Shown here: piece by piece, positions 37,443 to 49,062 of the stretch
Numbering within the stretch: position 1 is the first letter of the stretch
Layout: each line of letters begins with the position of its first letter
Source: Camillea tinctor
Lineage: Eukaryota > Ascomycota > Sordariomycetes > Xylariales > Xylariaceae
NCBI GenBank assembly: GCA_022578605.1
Contig: MU394052.1
Location: 372,001-436,000, forward strand
Length of the DNA stretch: 64,000 nucleotides
Direction: 5' to 3'
Notes under the pieces: generated by a model
The model's input: the letters and a program-made list of their open reading frames with translations, nothing else
Database searches by the model: none
What the model was told of the DNA's origin: nothing
Position numbers and translations under genes: made by a program

Positions 37443-39739
37443 ATGACAGGAGGAACCGGTCCCGATCTCGAGGCTGCCGCCCATATCAAGTACATATCAA
37501 CACCTCCTCCCGGCAACTCTCCCTACGCTGTTCCCATTCCTGGTACTCAGCGAGAGGGCCGGACTCACATCTACCGACATTGGCGATTTCAAGACCGACC
37601 TCTGCTAGACACCTACAACCCCGAACATCGCACCTACTATGACCTCTTCCAGGATGCCGTTAGGCGTTTCCCCAACAACCGCTGTCTAGGTTCGCGCCCG
37701 TGGAACCCGAGCACCAAGACCTGGGAACCTAAATATGTCTGGCAATCCTATGCCGAGGTTGACCATCGCGCTAAGAATTTTGGCTCGGGTGTATATGAGT
37801 TGCACCGCCGTCTGGGAGTTCCTCCTGGAAACCATGGTGTTGGTCTCTGGAGTCAAAACCGCCCCGAGTGGCAGATTGCAGGTGAGTCCCCTGCGCCTGT
37901 AGAGCGCCGAGGTGCTCAATTCCTATATCTATATCCTGGATGCTAATTGTGTTGCCACGCCAGATCTCGGCTGCATCTCCCAGTCTATATTTTCCGTATC
38001 TCTGTATGAGACTCTAGGCCCCGATACGTCTGAGTTTATCATCAAGCATGCCGAGCTCGCTTGCATTATTACGTCGTTGCCTCACATCCCGCTACTCCTA
38101 GCCTTGGCACCTCGGATACCCGGTCTTAAGCTGATTATCTCTATGGACCCCCTTGATGCTGGTGAACAGGATGGCTACTCTAAGATGGCGTTGCTCAGCA
38201 GCATTGCGGCTGACCATGGTGTGGCCATATGGTCCATGGACGGTGTTGAGAAGCTAGGAGCGAGGGTCAATCATCCCGCGCGACCTCCTCACCCGGAAGA
38301 CATCATTACCATTAATTACACATCCGGAACCACCGGCGACCCCAAAGGTGTGGTTCTGACCCATGCCACCTGTGTCGCAGGTGTATCGAGTGCTCGCTCC
38401 AATGGACAGTATACCCACAAGGATGTTAACATGTCCTATCTGCCCCTTGCTCACATCTACGGGCGGATGATAGACCAGGCTGCTTTGGCCGAAGGCGCTG
38501 CTGTGGGCTATTTCCATGGAAACATGCTAGAGCTAGTAGATGATATGAAGCTTTTGAAGCCAACTGGTTTCATATCGGTTCCTCGTCTTTATAATCGGTT
38601 TAAGATGGCTATCCATGCCCAAACCCTCGAAGCCGATGGTGTTAAAGGTGCGCTATCTCGAAAAGCGCTCGAGGCCAAGAAAGCTAGCATGAGGCTACCA
38701 CCCGGCAAAGCCCACAATAAGCACCCCGTATACGACCGAATTTGGACGCCTAAGGTCCTAGCGGCTGTTGGTCTCCAGAGATGTCGCTCTATGGTGAGCG
38801 GTAGCGCCCAGCTTGACCCTGATGTTCAGGAATTTCTTCGAGCTGCCTTCGGAAACAACTTTGTCTCGGGTTATGGCCTCACTGAGTCGTATGCTGCAGC
38901 ATCGTGCCAGGCGGAAGGTGACTTCTCGCTGGGTAACGTCGGCGGACCAATGCCCGGTGTTGAGATCTGTCTGGAGTCACAACCAGACCTGGAGTACCTA
39001 GTGACAGATAAGCCGCGACCCCGGGGCGAGCTACTCCTGAGAGGACCGCTGATATTCCGTGAGTACTTCAAGAATGAGGCTGAGACCAGAAAGGCTCTCG
39101 AGCCCGATGGATGGTTCCACACCGGCGACATCGTCGAGATTGACGAACGGGGCCGCATTAAGATCATTGACCGCAAGAAGAATGTCCTCAAGCTGTCCCA
39201 GGGAGAATACATCTCCCCCGAGCGGATCGAGAATGTGTACATGGGCAGCTCGAACCTCGTCGCTATGGCATTCGTGCACGGCGACTCCAGCAAGTCCAAC
39301 TTGGTCGGTATCTTTGGTATCGATACAGCTAGTTTCGCTCCGTTCGCCAGCAAGGTGCTGAAGCAGAATATCTCACCAGAAGACATAGCGGCCATCAAGG
39401 TTGCTACTAAGGACCCTCGGGTCGTCAAGGCTTTCCTGCGACACCTTGATATCATTGGCAAGAAGCACAAGTTCAACGGCTACGAACGAGTGCGCAACTG
39501 CCTCCTCGAGATTGAGCCCTTCACTATTGAGAATGAGTTGCTTACACCTACGTAAGTCCCTTCTACCCTTACCCCCTTCCTAAATTCCACCCCCTTTTCT
39601 TCTTTCATCTTACTAACATATACAATCCTACAGTCTGAAGTTGAAGAGACCACAGACCGTCAGGCGGTTCAAGGAGGAGATCGACCGCATGTACGCCGAG
39701 ATCAACGAGATGGACTCCCAGATCAAGCCGAGATTGTAA
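37443..39739 (+). CDS. Long-chain acyl-CoA synthetase, probably peroxisomal
   Basis: Activates long-chain fatty acids to acyl-CoA through an acyl-adenylate. Exons 37443-37881, 37964-39551 and 39634-39739 give 710 residues, the normal length. The start has a good CCACCATG context. Landmarks are the P-loop YTSGTTGDPKGV, the YLPLAHIYGR motif, adenylate motif GYGLTES, and the fatty-acyl signature DGWFHTGDIVEIDERG followed by IDRKKNVLKLSQGEYI. The protein ends QIKPRL. The terminal PRL fits a PTS1-like peroxisome signal of the S/A/P-K/R-L type and no N-terminal membrane anchor is seen, so I infer a role in peroxisomal beta-oxidation (Faa2-like in location, Faa1/4-like in architecture). Confidence 0.96.
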
Positions 39740-40966
39740 ACCGGCTTATCGCCGACGGACGAACAGGACGACACATTAGGTACCGGCTACTATCAGATAT
39801 GTATTCTACGTGTATATAATAGAGAACCATCATGCAATGTTTTATACAGGAGCCTTTACTTACATTTATCACCGCGTTACATATTTTTGAAGAAACTAAC
39901 AGCTATAGATGGTTTTATACAATTTGCCAGGGGCGGTTGTGTATTTACCGGGATTTACCGGGGTTATATACACACACGCATTAGACGATATAAATCCATC
40001 AGCATTTGAACGAAGGAATATAAGAATTTCAAAGTTGTCGTCCTAGAATTTAAACTGATTTCTTTAGCTAAAGTAGTAATACCAGTATTATAATAAACAT
40101 ACAAATATGATTATGGCAGCTAGTAATTACCTACTTAATCTATGACATCTATGTATGCTAACTCAGCATTTCCGCCTCTAGCTATGAAATTCCAATATCT
40201 TTGTTGTATTTTAGCAACTAGAGTACCCTAGAGCAGGTGTTGGTGAGGTGGGGTAACTTAGCTGGGTCATTACCTAGCTCCAGTGTGACAGGTTTAGGGG
40301 TGCATTAAAGCCCTGGGAATTCACTCTTTAGAGTGGTACAACGTGAACAGCTATTTATATATCGACCGACTTGCTTGGTTTTTATATTTTCTTTTATATA
40401 AAATGTGCTACGAGATAGCTAGGTATAAATGATCTAAAAGATAATTTTTATATAATTTTCTTTTTTTTTTAAGTTAGGTATAGAATTATGGCAGTTAGAG
40501 ATTTCCCGGGCTTAACATGGAACTAATTCCCAGGGAGCTGTTAGTGTTAGGTAAATTTTAACAGCAATGCTGAGATCACTTTAAGACCTGATTATCGAGC
40601 ATTACATGAGATGTTTCCGGGCACCTGTTTATATGATAAAATTGCTGGCAAACTATAAGGTATATAAAAAGGTTAAAAATATTATATATTATATATATAT
40701 ATATAACTTTTTAAATAAACATTTTTTAAAATTCTTTAAAATTTACGAAATTTATTTTTATAAACTTATAATTATAATGTTTATTTTAATTATAAATTAA
40801 CTTTAAAATTAAATTTAAAATTATTTTAATAAATATTTATATATTTATATAATAAACCGCGTTTTAATTATTTAAGCTATTTTTTAGTTTAACTTTAATT
40901 TTTATAATAAACAAGGTACTTAAATACGTTATAGCTTAATGTTACTAACGCGCATGGAAACACATC
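39740..40966. other. intergenic region with AT-rich island
   Basis: No supported gene. The first part is the acyl-CoA synthetase 3' flank. The second part becomes extremely AT-rich (about 40640-40930) directly before the WD40 gene. Confidence 0.5.
40640..40930. other. AT-rich island upstream of the WD40 gene
   Basis: Nearly 300 bp of A/T-dominated sequence with only scattered G and C, ending about 35 bp before the WD40 start codon. The composition contrasts sharply with both flanking genes. Confidence 0.7.
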
Positions 40967-41007
40967 ATGAGCACAAACGCGCTTACAATGCGCCTGGGAG
41001 GGAATGA
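40954..41007 (+). other. upstream ORF overlapping the WD40 start
   Basis: ATG at 40954 opens a 17-codon frame (ATGGAAACACATCATGAGCA...) ending TGA at 41005-41007. It overlaps the proposed WD40 ATG (40967) in another frame, so it would compete for initiation if it is in the transcript. Confidence 0.4.
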
Positions 41008-44000
41008 AGTGGTAGATTTGACCGCCGACGATGATGAAGATACATTCAGCACCCAGAGAGGTGTTGTATCGAAATCCTTACCCATAACCACCCGCTTTCC
41101 AGCAGGATCCAGCAAGCCACAAACTCCCGTTCCCGTGCCCGTACCTATACAAGCACCACCTCGTTCACAAGCCATTACTGGTACACATACTGGTACACAT
41201 ACCAATGGATTCACCACCCAACACGTTCCTCAAGTTCGAGTTTCCGTCCGACCTCCTGAACCGCAGCAAGACCGACCCGCGAAGCGGCGGAGGACCGAGG
41301 ACAACGCGGCCCCTGACCGAGCTGCTCTGGAGAAATGTCTCGAAACCCACGTCTTTCCGCACCTCGATGAAGCTACCGCCAAGCTCGATAGCAAGGTCTA
41401 CAATATAAACAAACTGGGCGCCGCCGTGATTCGGCAGACTATCGACAAGTCCTTCGAACGCCACTTCCTCGATGGGAAGGGCAAGATACCTTTGGATGTG
41501 GAGGCCCTCGTGTCTGTGAATATCCATAAGCGTGTTACCGAGCTGGCAGCTGATCCTGTGAGACTCACTTCCTTCTTTCCAGCATTTATCCCCTTTTGGC
41601 TAATCTATAGTAGGCGTATCGTCGAACACCTCCCCGGCCGGTTCTACCTTCTATTGAGGACCGTGTAGAGGACCGTGTAGAGGGCCATGTGGAGAACGAA
41701 GAAGATGTGAAAGAAGAGGAAGGGGACGAGGACGACAAAGACGACCACGACCAAGCCAAAACTCATACACCCCCACCACCACCACCATCCCACCCGAAAG
41801 CAATCCCAACCTCACCCCAACAGCTACGCGTACGAGCGGAAGCTAGTCGATGGCAGTCAGGCAGAGCTTACGAAGCAAAAAGGGAAGCCTCCCCGTTCGA
41901 GATTCAGAACCATTGGTCTAAGCTACCTGCTCGGCCATACCTCCGTGCTCACCTACGGCAAGCCATCATATCAAACCCCCAGATATGCCTGTCACCAGAG
42001 TTCAAGGAGCTTCCAAAGCCGTTCGCCTTTCATGTGGATTTCAACGAGTTCGAGGTCGCATATCTCCAACGCATCGCGAGAGCTTTATACGGCAAGCCCG
42101 TCAAAGAAGGCCAGAGAGCGACCATACAGGACCTGCGCCATCTCCTGAAGAAAGTTCATCGCATAAACCTGCGCATCGAGGAAGCTCACGCTAAGGGATA
42201 TGCAGGCTACGGTCGGCCTCCCAGTTTCCTCATGAAACGGACAGCTACCGACGTTAGCTCTTTTCTTATGGATCTGTACCATAGGAAAGTAAGTCCGGAA
42301 GCAAGAATTCTGTTTCTCGAACGAGAAGACGATAATGCTGTGACTCGAAGTGATGTCGCTCGTGCGAACCGAGTTCCCTCCTTGTTACTGACTAGGGAGA
42401 TAGCCGGTAACCGTCCTGGGCTCAGCACGGCCAGGAGTTACCAGAATTTCACAACAGCCTTCAAAAGCAACAAGGAAGACTACCTCGAACCCAGATTGGA
42501 ATGGACAAACTGTGCTGGCGACCTAATGACCCTGAGCTGGCTCTCAAATCATCACTTCATCTGTGGCACCACCACCCATTCCGACTCGCATAATCAGCAA
42601 TACAACAAGCCGGGAAATCTATTACTTGGCTCGGCTTCCTCAAATACCTTGCGGGCATATCCCGATCACCGCATTGTCCGGCCCATCGTGTCCCATGGAG
42701 ACAATGCCCAGGAGTCGATGAGGGAGAGTCAGGATCCCTGGCTTTACACGTCTGTTGTATCGTCGGATTTCGAGCCCTCCAGTGGCCTGGCTTTTACGTC
42801 TAGTTTCGACAAGACCGTCAAGATATGGAAGCTAAATGGAGACTCAATGACGGCCGTTGGTACCTGGGAACACGGTGGACGGGTCAACTTTGTCATCGCT
42901 TCCAAAAATCACACTATAGCAACAGCAGCCGACGTGCCTACGGAGGCTGTCCGAGTTTATCATTTGCATACATCAGAAGATGTATCGAGCTGCCATTTTG
43001 ATTCGTATTCGTGCACAAGGGTCCACGACGAAGATTATGTGCCTTCTGAGAAGTGGGCTTACTACCCTGCTGCGATACGATGGGGTCTGGCCCCAGAAGT
43101 GCAACATTTGCTTCTTATTGGGTATTCTCCCAGAGGCGTCGGGGGTGAGGATCACGAGATACCTATGGAGAAGAGGGACACAGGCGAGCTATGCCTCTGG
43201 AATACGATCACGAAAACGCAGGTGAAAGTCAACTGTGCGAAAACCCAAAACGTTTTCGAGGTTGCTTGGCATCCCACACGAGCCGGCTTCATCGCCGCCA
43301 CATCAGCATCTCAGACGTCGGAAAAGATAGAGGAGCACATCCAGACACAGATTCGTATCTTCGAACCGAACCAGGAAACTGGGCAATATGGTGCTATCAA
43401 GACTCTTGACTGCGCTGCTGTCGATATCAACGAGCTTTCGATCAGGCCCAACAGCACCCTATACTCGTATGTAACGGCTGGCTGCACCGATGGAAAAGTG
43501 TACGTCTGGGACACAGCGGGGGCTGACTCGCCTATGTGTGTCCTAGAACACGGCGGTAGGTCGATACACAATGTATCTATCATCTTCAAGAACAACTACT
43601 AACTTGAGAACTAGATCCAGTTGAGGAGTTACTCGGCGACCGAGAACAGGAAGATGTCGGTGTCAAATTCACCGCATGGGGCACTACAGCAGACCGCCTA
43701 TACACCGGCTCGTCCGACGGAGTTGTCAAAGTATGGAACATACGACACGGCAAAGGCACCCACATCAAGGACCTCATCGAAGTAGCGGCACCTATCACCG
43801 TCGGCGCCTTCTCCCCGGACTTCACCAAGCTCGCCATCGGCGACGGCAGCGGCCGCGTGTACCTCCTCGCGCTCGACGAAGGCGAAGAAGACAGCGCCGC
43901 GGCCATCTCATCCAATTTCCTACGATTACAGCTCAACGGCAAGCACCGCACCATCCGCCGGCCCCGGCCCTTCACCCCCCACGCCGAGCTCCCACCCCCC

Positions 44001-44513
44001 GAAGACCCAACCTCATCATCCTCCTCCTCTTCCTCCGGGACACGCCTCGCCACCGGCCAGTCTCGTGCGAGAGCCTACCTGCAAAACGCCGAGCTGCAGC
44101 TCCACGCCGACGCCACCATCGGCGCGGTCCAGGGGCCGCTCTACGCGCGCACGGGGCTCTTCCGCGCGGAAGCGCACCTAGGGCAAGACCCCGCGGCGCC
44201 CCTGCTCAGCGCATACGAGAGCAACCAGCGCGCGAACCAGCACTTCTCCCGGAGGAGCAGGTTCGCGCGCCAGGGCCAGGTGGCCTGGGACGAAGACGCG
44301 GTCGACGAGGAGAGGGTCTGGGCGTACCGCGAGCACCATGACCACAACGCCGCGGAGCTGGACCTCGTGGATACCCTGGAGGAGGGCACGAGGAGGGGGT
44401 TGGAGGGGGAGCGCGCGGAGTGGGGGGATAGGGGGGAGGATCTGGATTATGAGGAGGGGTGGGAGAGGGAGGGGAGTGAGGATGGGGATGAGGACGAGGA
44501 GGAGTGGGTGTAA
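40967..44513 (+). CDS. Large WD40-repeat protein, uncharacterised
   Basis: Exons 40967-41557, 41614-43555 and 43615-44513 give 1143 residues. The N-terminus contains VVDLTADDDEDTF, which looks like a SUMO-interacting motif (VVDLT followed by acids), and a basic KRRR patch, suggesting a nuclear protein. A helical region (about 115-200), a low-complexity acidic/Pro stretch and another conserved helical block (FHVDFNEFEVAYLQRIARAL) follow. WD40 repeats occupy about 470-870 (FDKTVKIWKL, GKVYVWDTAG, DGVVKVWNIRHG, DGSGRVYLL). The last 130 residues are very acidic and end EDEEEWV. No specific family was recognised; a chromatin-associated scaffold is a guess. Both introns have clear branch sites. Confidence 0.85.
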
Positions 44514-45255
44514 TTTGTTGTGATTAATAGGGGAGAGGAAACATTACAACTACGATGGAAATGGGATGAGACTAACTACGATGATTATGGAAACTAGAAT
44601 CACGGGGAAGAATAATAGAAAATCGACGCTTTTTGATCTTGATTTTTGGTTGGCATTTACGATTTAGGGTCTTTGTTAAGGGACTACTTGTTGTAAGGGA
44701 TTTTTGCTACAGTTGGTAGGTAGGTTTGTACGGTTCGAAAGGAGAGCGAGAGAGGGGGAGGGGGTAGGGAGAATGGGTGGTCTGAGGTGTGAAGTAGCAC
44801 CTCCTAGAGGGCAGAGAAAGCCAGGTTGAAAAAGATCAAGGTGGTGTTTTTTTTCGTAGAGGGATCGAATTCTGCTATCCCATCGTCTACGACGTAACGA
44901 TACAGGTAGGTTTTTTTCACCCCTTAAGATCGATCTCCTCCTTCTATAATCCATGTATCATAGCCAATGTATTTCCCGTTACTTGTTAACTAACCTATAC
45001 ACACGGAAGTCTGCTATATGTAGGGTATGTTAAGGGGAAAGGGGGTTATGACGACAATTGACAACGCATTCTCGACGGTTTGGTATTGCACGTGGACGGT
45101 CCAGAATCACATGTGTTAATCCCAATTCCCCTTCCCCCTCCCCCGGGGAAGTTTCACATGCAGAAAATTTTGACAGATCCTGGAGAAGAGGAATAGGGGG
45201 GAAAGGAGAAAACAAGGAGAACAGCAACGAATTAGGTACCTAATCTAGACGTTGT

Positions 45256-45289
45256 TCGTCGTCGTCGTTATTATTATTATTTTTATTAT
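45256..45289. repeat. imperfect CGT/TTA triplet repeat
   Basis: CGT triplets pass into TTA triplets and back to CGT, in non-coding sequence. Confidence 0.7.
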
Positions 45290-47091
45290 CGTCTGTCGTC
45301 GTTGTTGCTGTCCTATATTGCGTACGTACGTACACTACTAGTTTCAACCCTATATGTACTGTACGCTATTATCTTGGTCTAGCTGGCCTAGCTTCAGGGG
45401 TAAAAAGGATACGTAGCACGCAGCGACGGTAGAAGCAGTGAAGGGGCAGACCCTGAATGCATATGTACACTACATTACTTCCCGTGGGGGAATATGTACG
45501 GGGGGGTCAGGCCTAGGTTAAGTTGCAGGTTCTACCTGCTACTTCGAGATAGGTACGTTGACCAGGTATAGCTAACATCGCTAGCTAAGCTCTTCTTTCT
45601 CCCCTTAATTAAGGGGAAGAGGGAATGGTGCGTGTACTGTATGGAGAAGAGAGAAAAGGTAACTAACCTAGGCTATAGTATCTCGGTCTGGGGTTTTTGC
45701 TGTATGTAGTATAGTACACAGTACTTATTATTTCTGTTATTTCTTTGATTTTACTGGTTTCTGGTTGGTTGGTTTAACCTTGTCGATTTTTTGGGCATTT
45801 TTTGAGGGATATAATATATTTCCACATTCGTAGTGTAGTCTCGTATAGGTCACGAACCTATAGCTCACTTACATGGTGGTAGTCGTGGTTGTTATGAACA
45901 GGTGGAGAACTTTATCCCTACCATTTAATGCAAATATTGTGCAAATAGCATAAACTCACACTAACCTCAGCAAGTGGGGAGCATTATTTTATTTCCCTCG
46001 TGAAAGTTGTACAGACCTCATACCCACTTTCTTTGCCCATACTGTATACCAGTATACTTATCTACTTTACTACCTACACCTACAGTTGTACACTTCCTAT
46101 CCTAGGAGATAAAGGTAAGTTAATCCCCGGCCGAAATAACATATAAAAAAATAGGGCCGGCGTTGGTAGTGTAGATTTTCTTAGACCGATAGTTCCGTTC
46201 GGATATGAGATAGGTTCTGGGCCTTTTGTTGCACTTTTCCCCCTTTCGTCGTGTCTTATTGTCATCATCCTTATCCGTCTTTTCTCCGGGAAGAGCGGGA
46301 TTATAGGATAGAAGCGATAAGGCGAGAAAGCGAACGCGCGAGGAGGCGCTTTCTTGCCCTCCATCTCTCTTCTCTAATCGTTAATCCGACTCTTACACAA
46401 CCCCGGGTGGGTCTTACAAGAGGAAGGGGGAAAAAGAAAAAAAAGAAAAAAAGAACGAAAGGGAGCTGGAAGAGCCAATAGGAAATACGTATCTCACTTA
46501 CATAGATAACATACATACGTCCAGCACACAGTATACAGCGCTATGATCTGGTTTACCCTAGATAAGTATTCGAGGTACCTACATACACAATGTACATACC
46601 TGCACATGCATCCATGCATGCATACATAAGACTGCATCACAACTCTGCGCTATCTACGGAGTTATCTGCACGGAAATGCGGTGGAAGGACGAGAAGAAGA
46701 CCAAGACCACGAACCGACGGCGACGGGGAATGAGGAAATAAACGGGGCGCGGGAGTAGAACCCGACTCTTAGCAGGAGGTTTAGTCAAAGTGACGTAAAA
46801 AATGGACACGAGGTTATTGACTCTCGACAGAGGTGCATTTCCGTTCTAGGTAAAATAGAATGGCTGGATAGGTTTGGCTTGTGAGAGAGGAAAAGGAAAG
46901 AAAGCGGTGAATAGGTAGTACTACACATAGCATGATATGATGTGAGATGGGATCATACATACAGTATACTGTTCAAACAGAAAAGGAGGCACGCGAGCAT
47001 TTTTACCTACATACGGTAGATACCAGACCGACGTATCTCGAACTGAGGTTACATTGAAAGATCTAGGTTTAGGTATCTAGATTCTACTGAC

Positions 47092-47327
47092 TTACATGGT
47101 GGCTTGTTTCAAGTCATCGTTGCGTGCCCGGTTTGTGTCCTTGTCAATCGGCACTTGACCAACTATATACCTCAATATCTTAAGAACAAATATATTGCTC
47201 GTTGAGGGTAATTGACTATAAGCCATCATGACAATCTTGGAATATAGCGTAGAATCCATTTGATCCAACCAATCAGAAACCAATGCGAAAGAGTCCCTTC
47301 CCTCTCATAGCCTTCGGAAACCGAAAA
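47092..47327 (-). other. possible small exon or relic frame
   Basis: A minus-strand open frame of about 75 codons contains FALVSDWLDQMDSTLYSK and VLKILRYIVGQVPIDK, which read like ordinary soluble protein rather than low-complexity noise. It ends GCCACCAT directly followed by a perfect GTAAGT donor. I cannot find a matching next exon or recognise a family, so this is a weak call. Confidence 0.15.
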
Positions 47328-47389
47328 GAGAGATCATGATGATAGGTAGAATGATAGCCGTAGCACCAATAAGAGGCTTTTCCTCCCTT

Positions 47390-47411
47390 TCTTCTTCTTC
47401 TTCTTCTTCTT
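47390..47411. repeat. (TTC)n triplet repeat
   Basis: About seven TTC units in non-coding DNA. Confidence 0.85.
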
Positions 47412-49062
47412 ACATGTTCGCTCCTTTCGACCTACCGAAATACCACATCATTTTTTTTCTTTTTTCCTTTTTTTTTTTTTTTTTGCCAACCAAAAATGAG
47501 AAATTATCTTTCAAATAAAACCATCAATTCTCATACTACGGTTTAAGACCCGAGACCAAGACCAATACCAAGAGCAGCGCCCAGAATTCGCCAAGGGAGG
47601 AAAAAAACGAGAGAAAGGAAAAGGGGTCAGAGAATATCAATAGTTTGATAGATAGGAAACCGAACATCTTTTTATTTTTCTATCTTCCAATAGATTTTCA
47701 AATAGACGATTACTGATGAGACTATCGGTAAATTTTTATTAGATAGCTTAGTTTACCTGTTAAATATAGGGCGAGGATATACTACATGCCTAACCTACCT
47801 AGGAGACGTGAAGCTGACGAGATGGAGGGGTCCAAGAATAATACGCGTATCTAGTCCCCTCGGTATAAGTCCATCTATACAGCATACGCGTATATAGCTA
47901 GCAACATCGCGGTGTTATATTATCTACGCATCTAACCTTTAGGTCTATTACAAGAAACGATCTTCTATCTCTCTTTTCCTCCTTTAGCTGAGGTAACACA
48001 TCACATCCATATAATAGGAATAGAAAGAGAGAGCTTCACTAAACGAACTTGACCTCTCCCCCCTCTCCCTATTTTACCCATATTCCACAAAACCACGTAC
48101 CACCTCACATATCCCTTCTATCACGCGTCGTGTCGCGCAAAGGCTAAACCTAAATGCATATCCTAGCGCCCCTCCCTTCCCTTCTCCATCCAACCTGCAT
48201 GGCCGGCCGGGATAGACAGATCGAGGTAACTAACCTAATCCTAAACCACGTAAGATGCATACTGGTTACCAATTTTTGCTTGCGGACGAACCTTAGGTAG
48301 GGACCTAGTTCATAGAATGTAGCACCTCCTAGCTCGCTACTTTGCGGAGTGCCTAGGTAGTATATATCCGTAGCAATCGTTCAGTGTATGATTGTAGAGA
48401 ACACCCCACAGCTAATGCATGGCGACACCTAACTAGCCTAGACGTTGACTTGAGTACCATAAAGACTCACTACTGATAGGACGTTGGGAAGGGGAAGCTG
48501 GGTATGTAAAACGGTTAGGTTACGCAAAACCTACACCAATACTATTAAGAATCAACCTGATACTGCACAGTCGGAGAACTATATGTTGCGCAATCATAAT
48601 GATATTGATATTTCCTATTAAAGGGCTGCTTCTTGCCCCTGAGGTTTAGGCCCGCAAAGGCATAAATAACCCTAACGAAAACGTAATACTAACGCCAAAT
48701 CCTCGAATGATGATTCACCCTTGAACATCATCTTCGTGAATCATTCACCAATGCTCTGATGAATCTGCCCACAGATACATACATACTCAGACACATATAC
48801 AGGAAATAACCAGATAGAACTTTTTACCCGTCTTTTGTGCCACCCCAACGCCGATCTATGCAAATTATCCGTGAGGTCTTCGCAGTTTGTTACGTATTGA
48901 AGGGTCCTGACCGTATTGGAAGCTTCTGATACTTCGGTCAACGGCAGTGACTCTCAATGAAAAAAAAAAAAGAACCTACAGTCTTGTGAGAGCCGTAGGT
49001 AGGATATTTCAGCGACTGGCAAGTCAAGCCTCTAGGAGTAAGCTCATAGCTGTTAGAGATTA

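Larger units (their letters stand above)
44514..49062. other. 4.5-kb convergent intergenic region
   Basis: The WD40 gene (+) and the Nrd1-like gene (-) both end here, so this large space needs no promoter for either neighbour. It carries triplet repeats (45256-45289, 47390-47411), many TAGGTA-type motifs and no convincing gene. One minus-strand frame at 47092-47327 is discussed separately. Confidence 0.45.

Noticed and set aside
38871..39476. 201-codon minus-strand frame
   Set aside because: Antisense to the acyl-CoA synthetase signature region; no recognisable motif.
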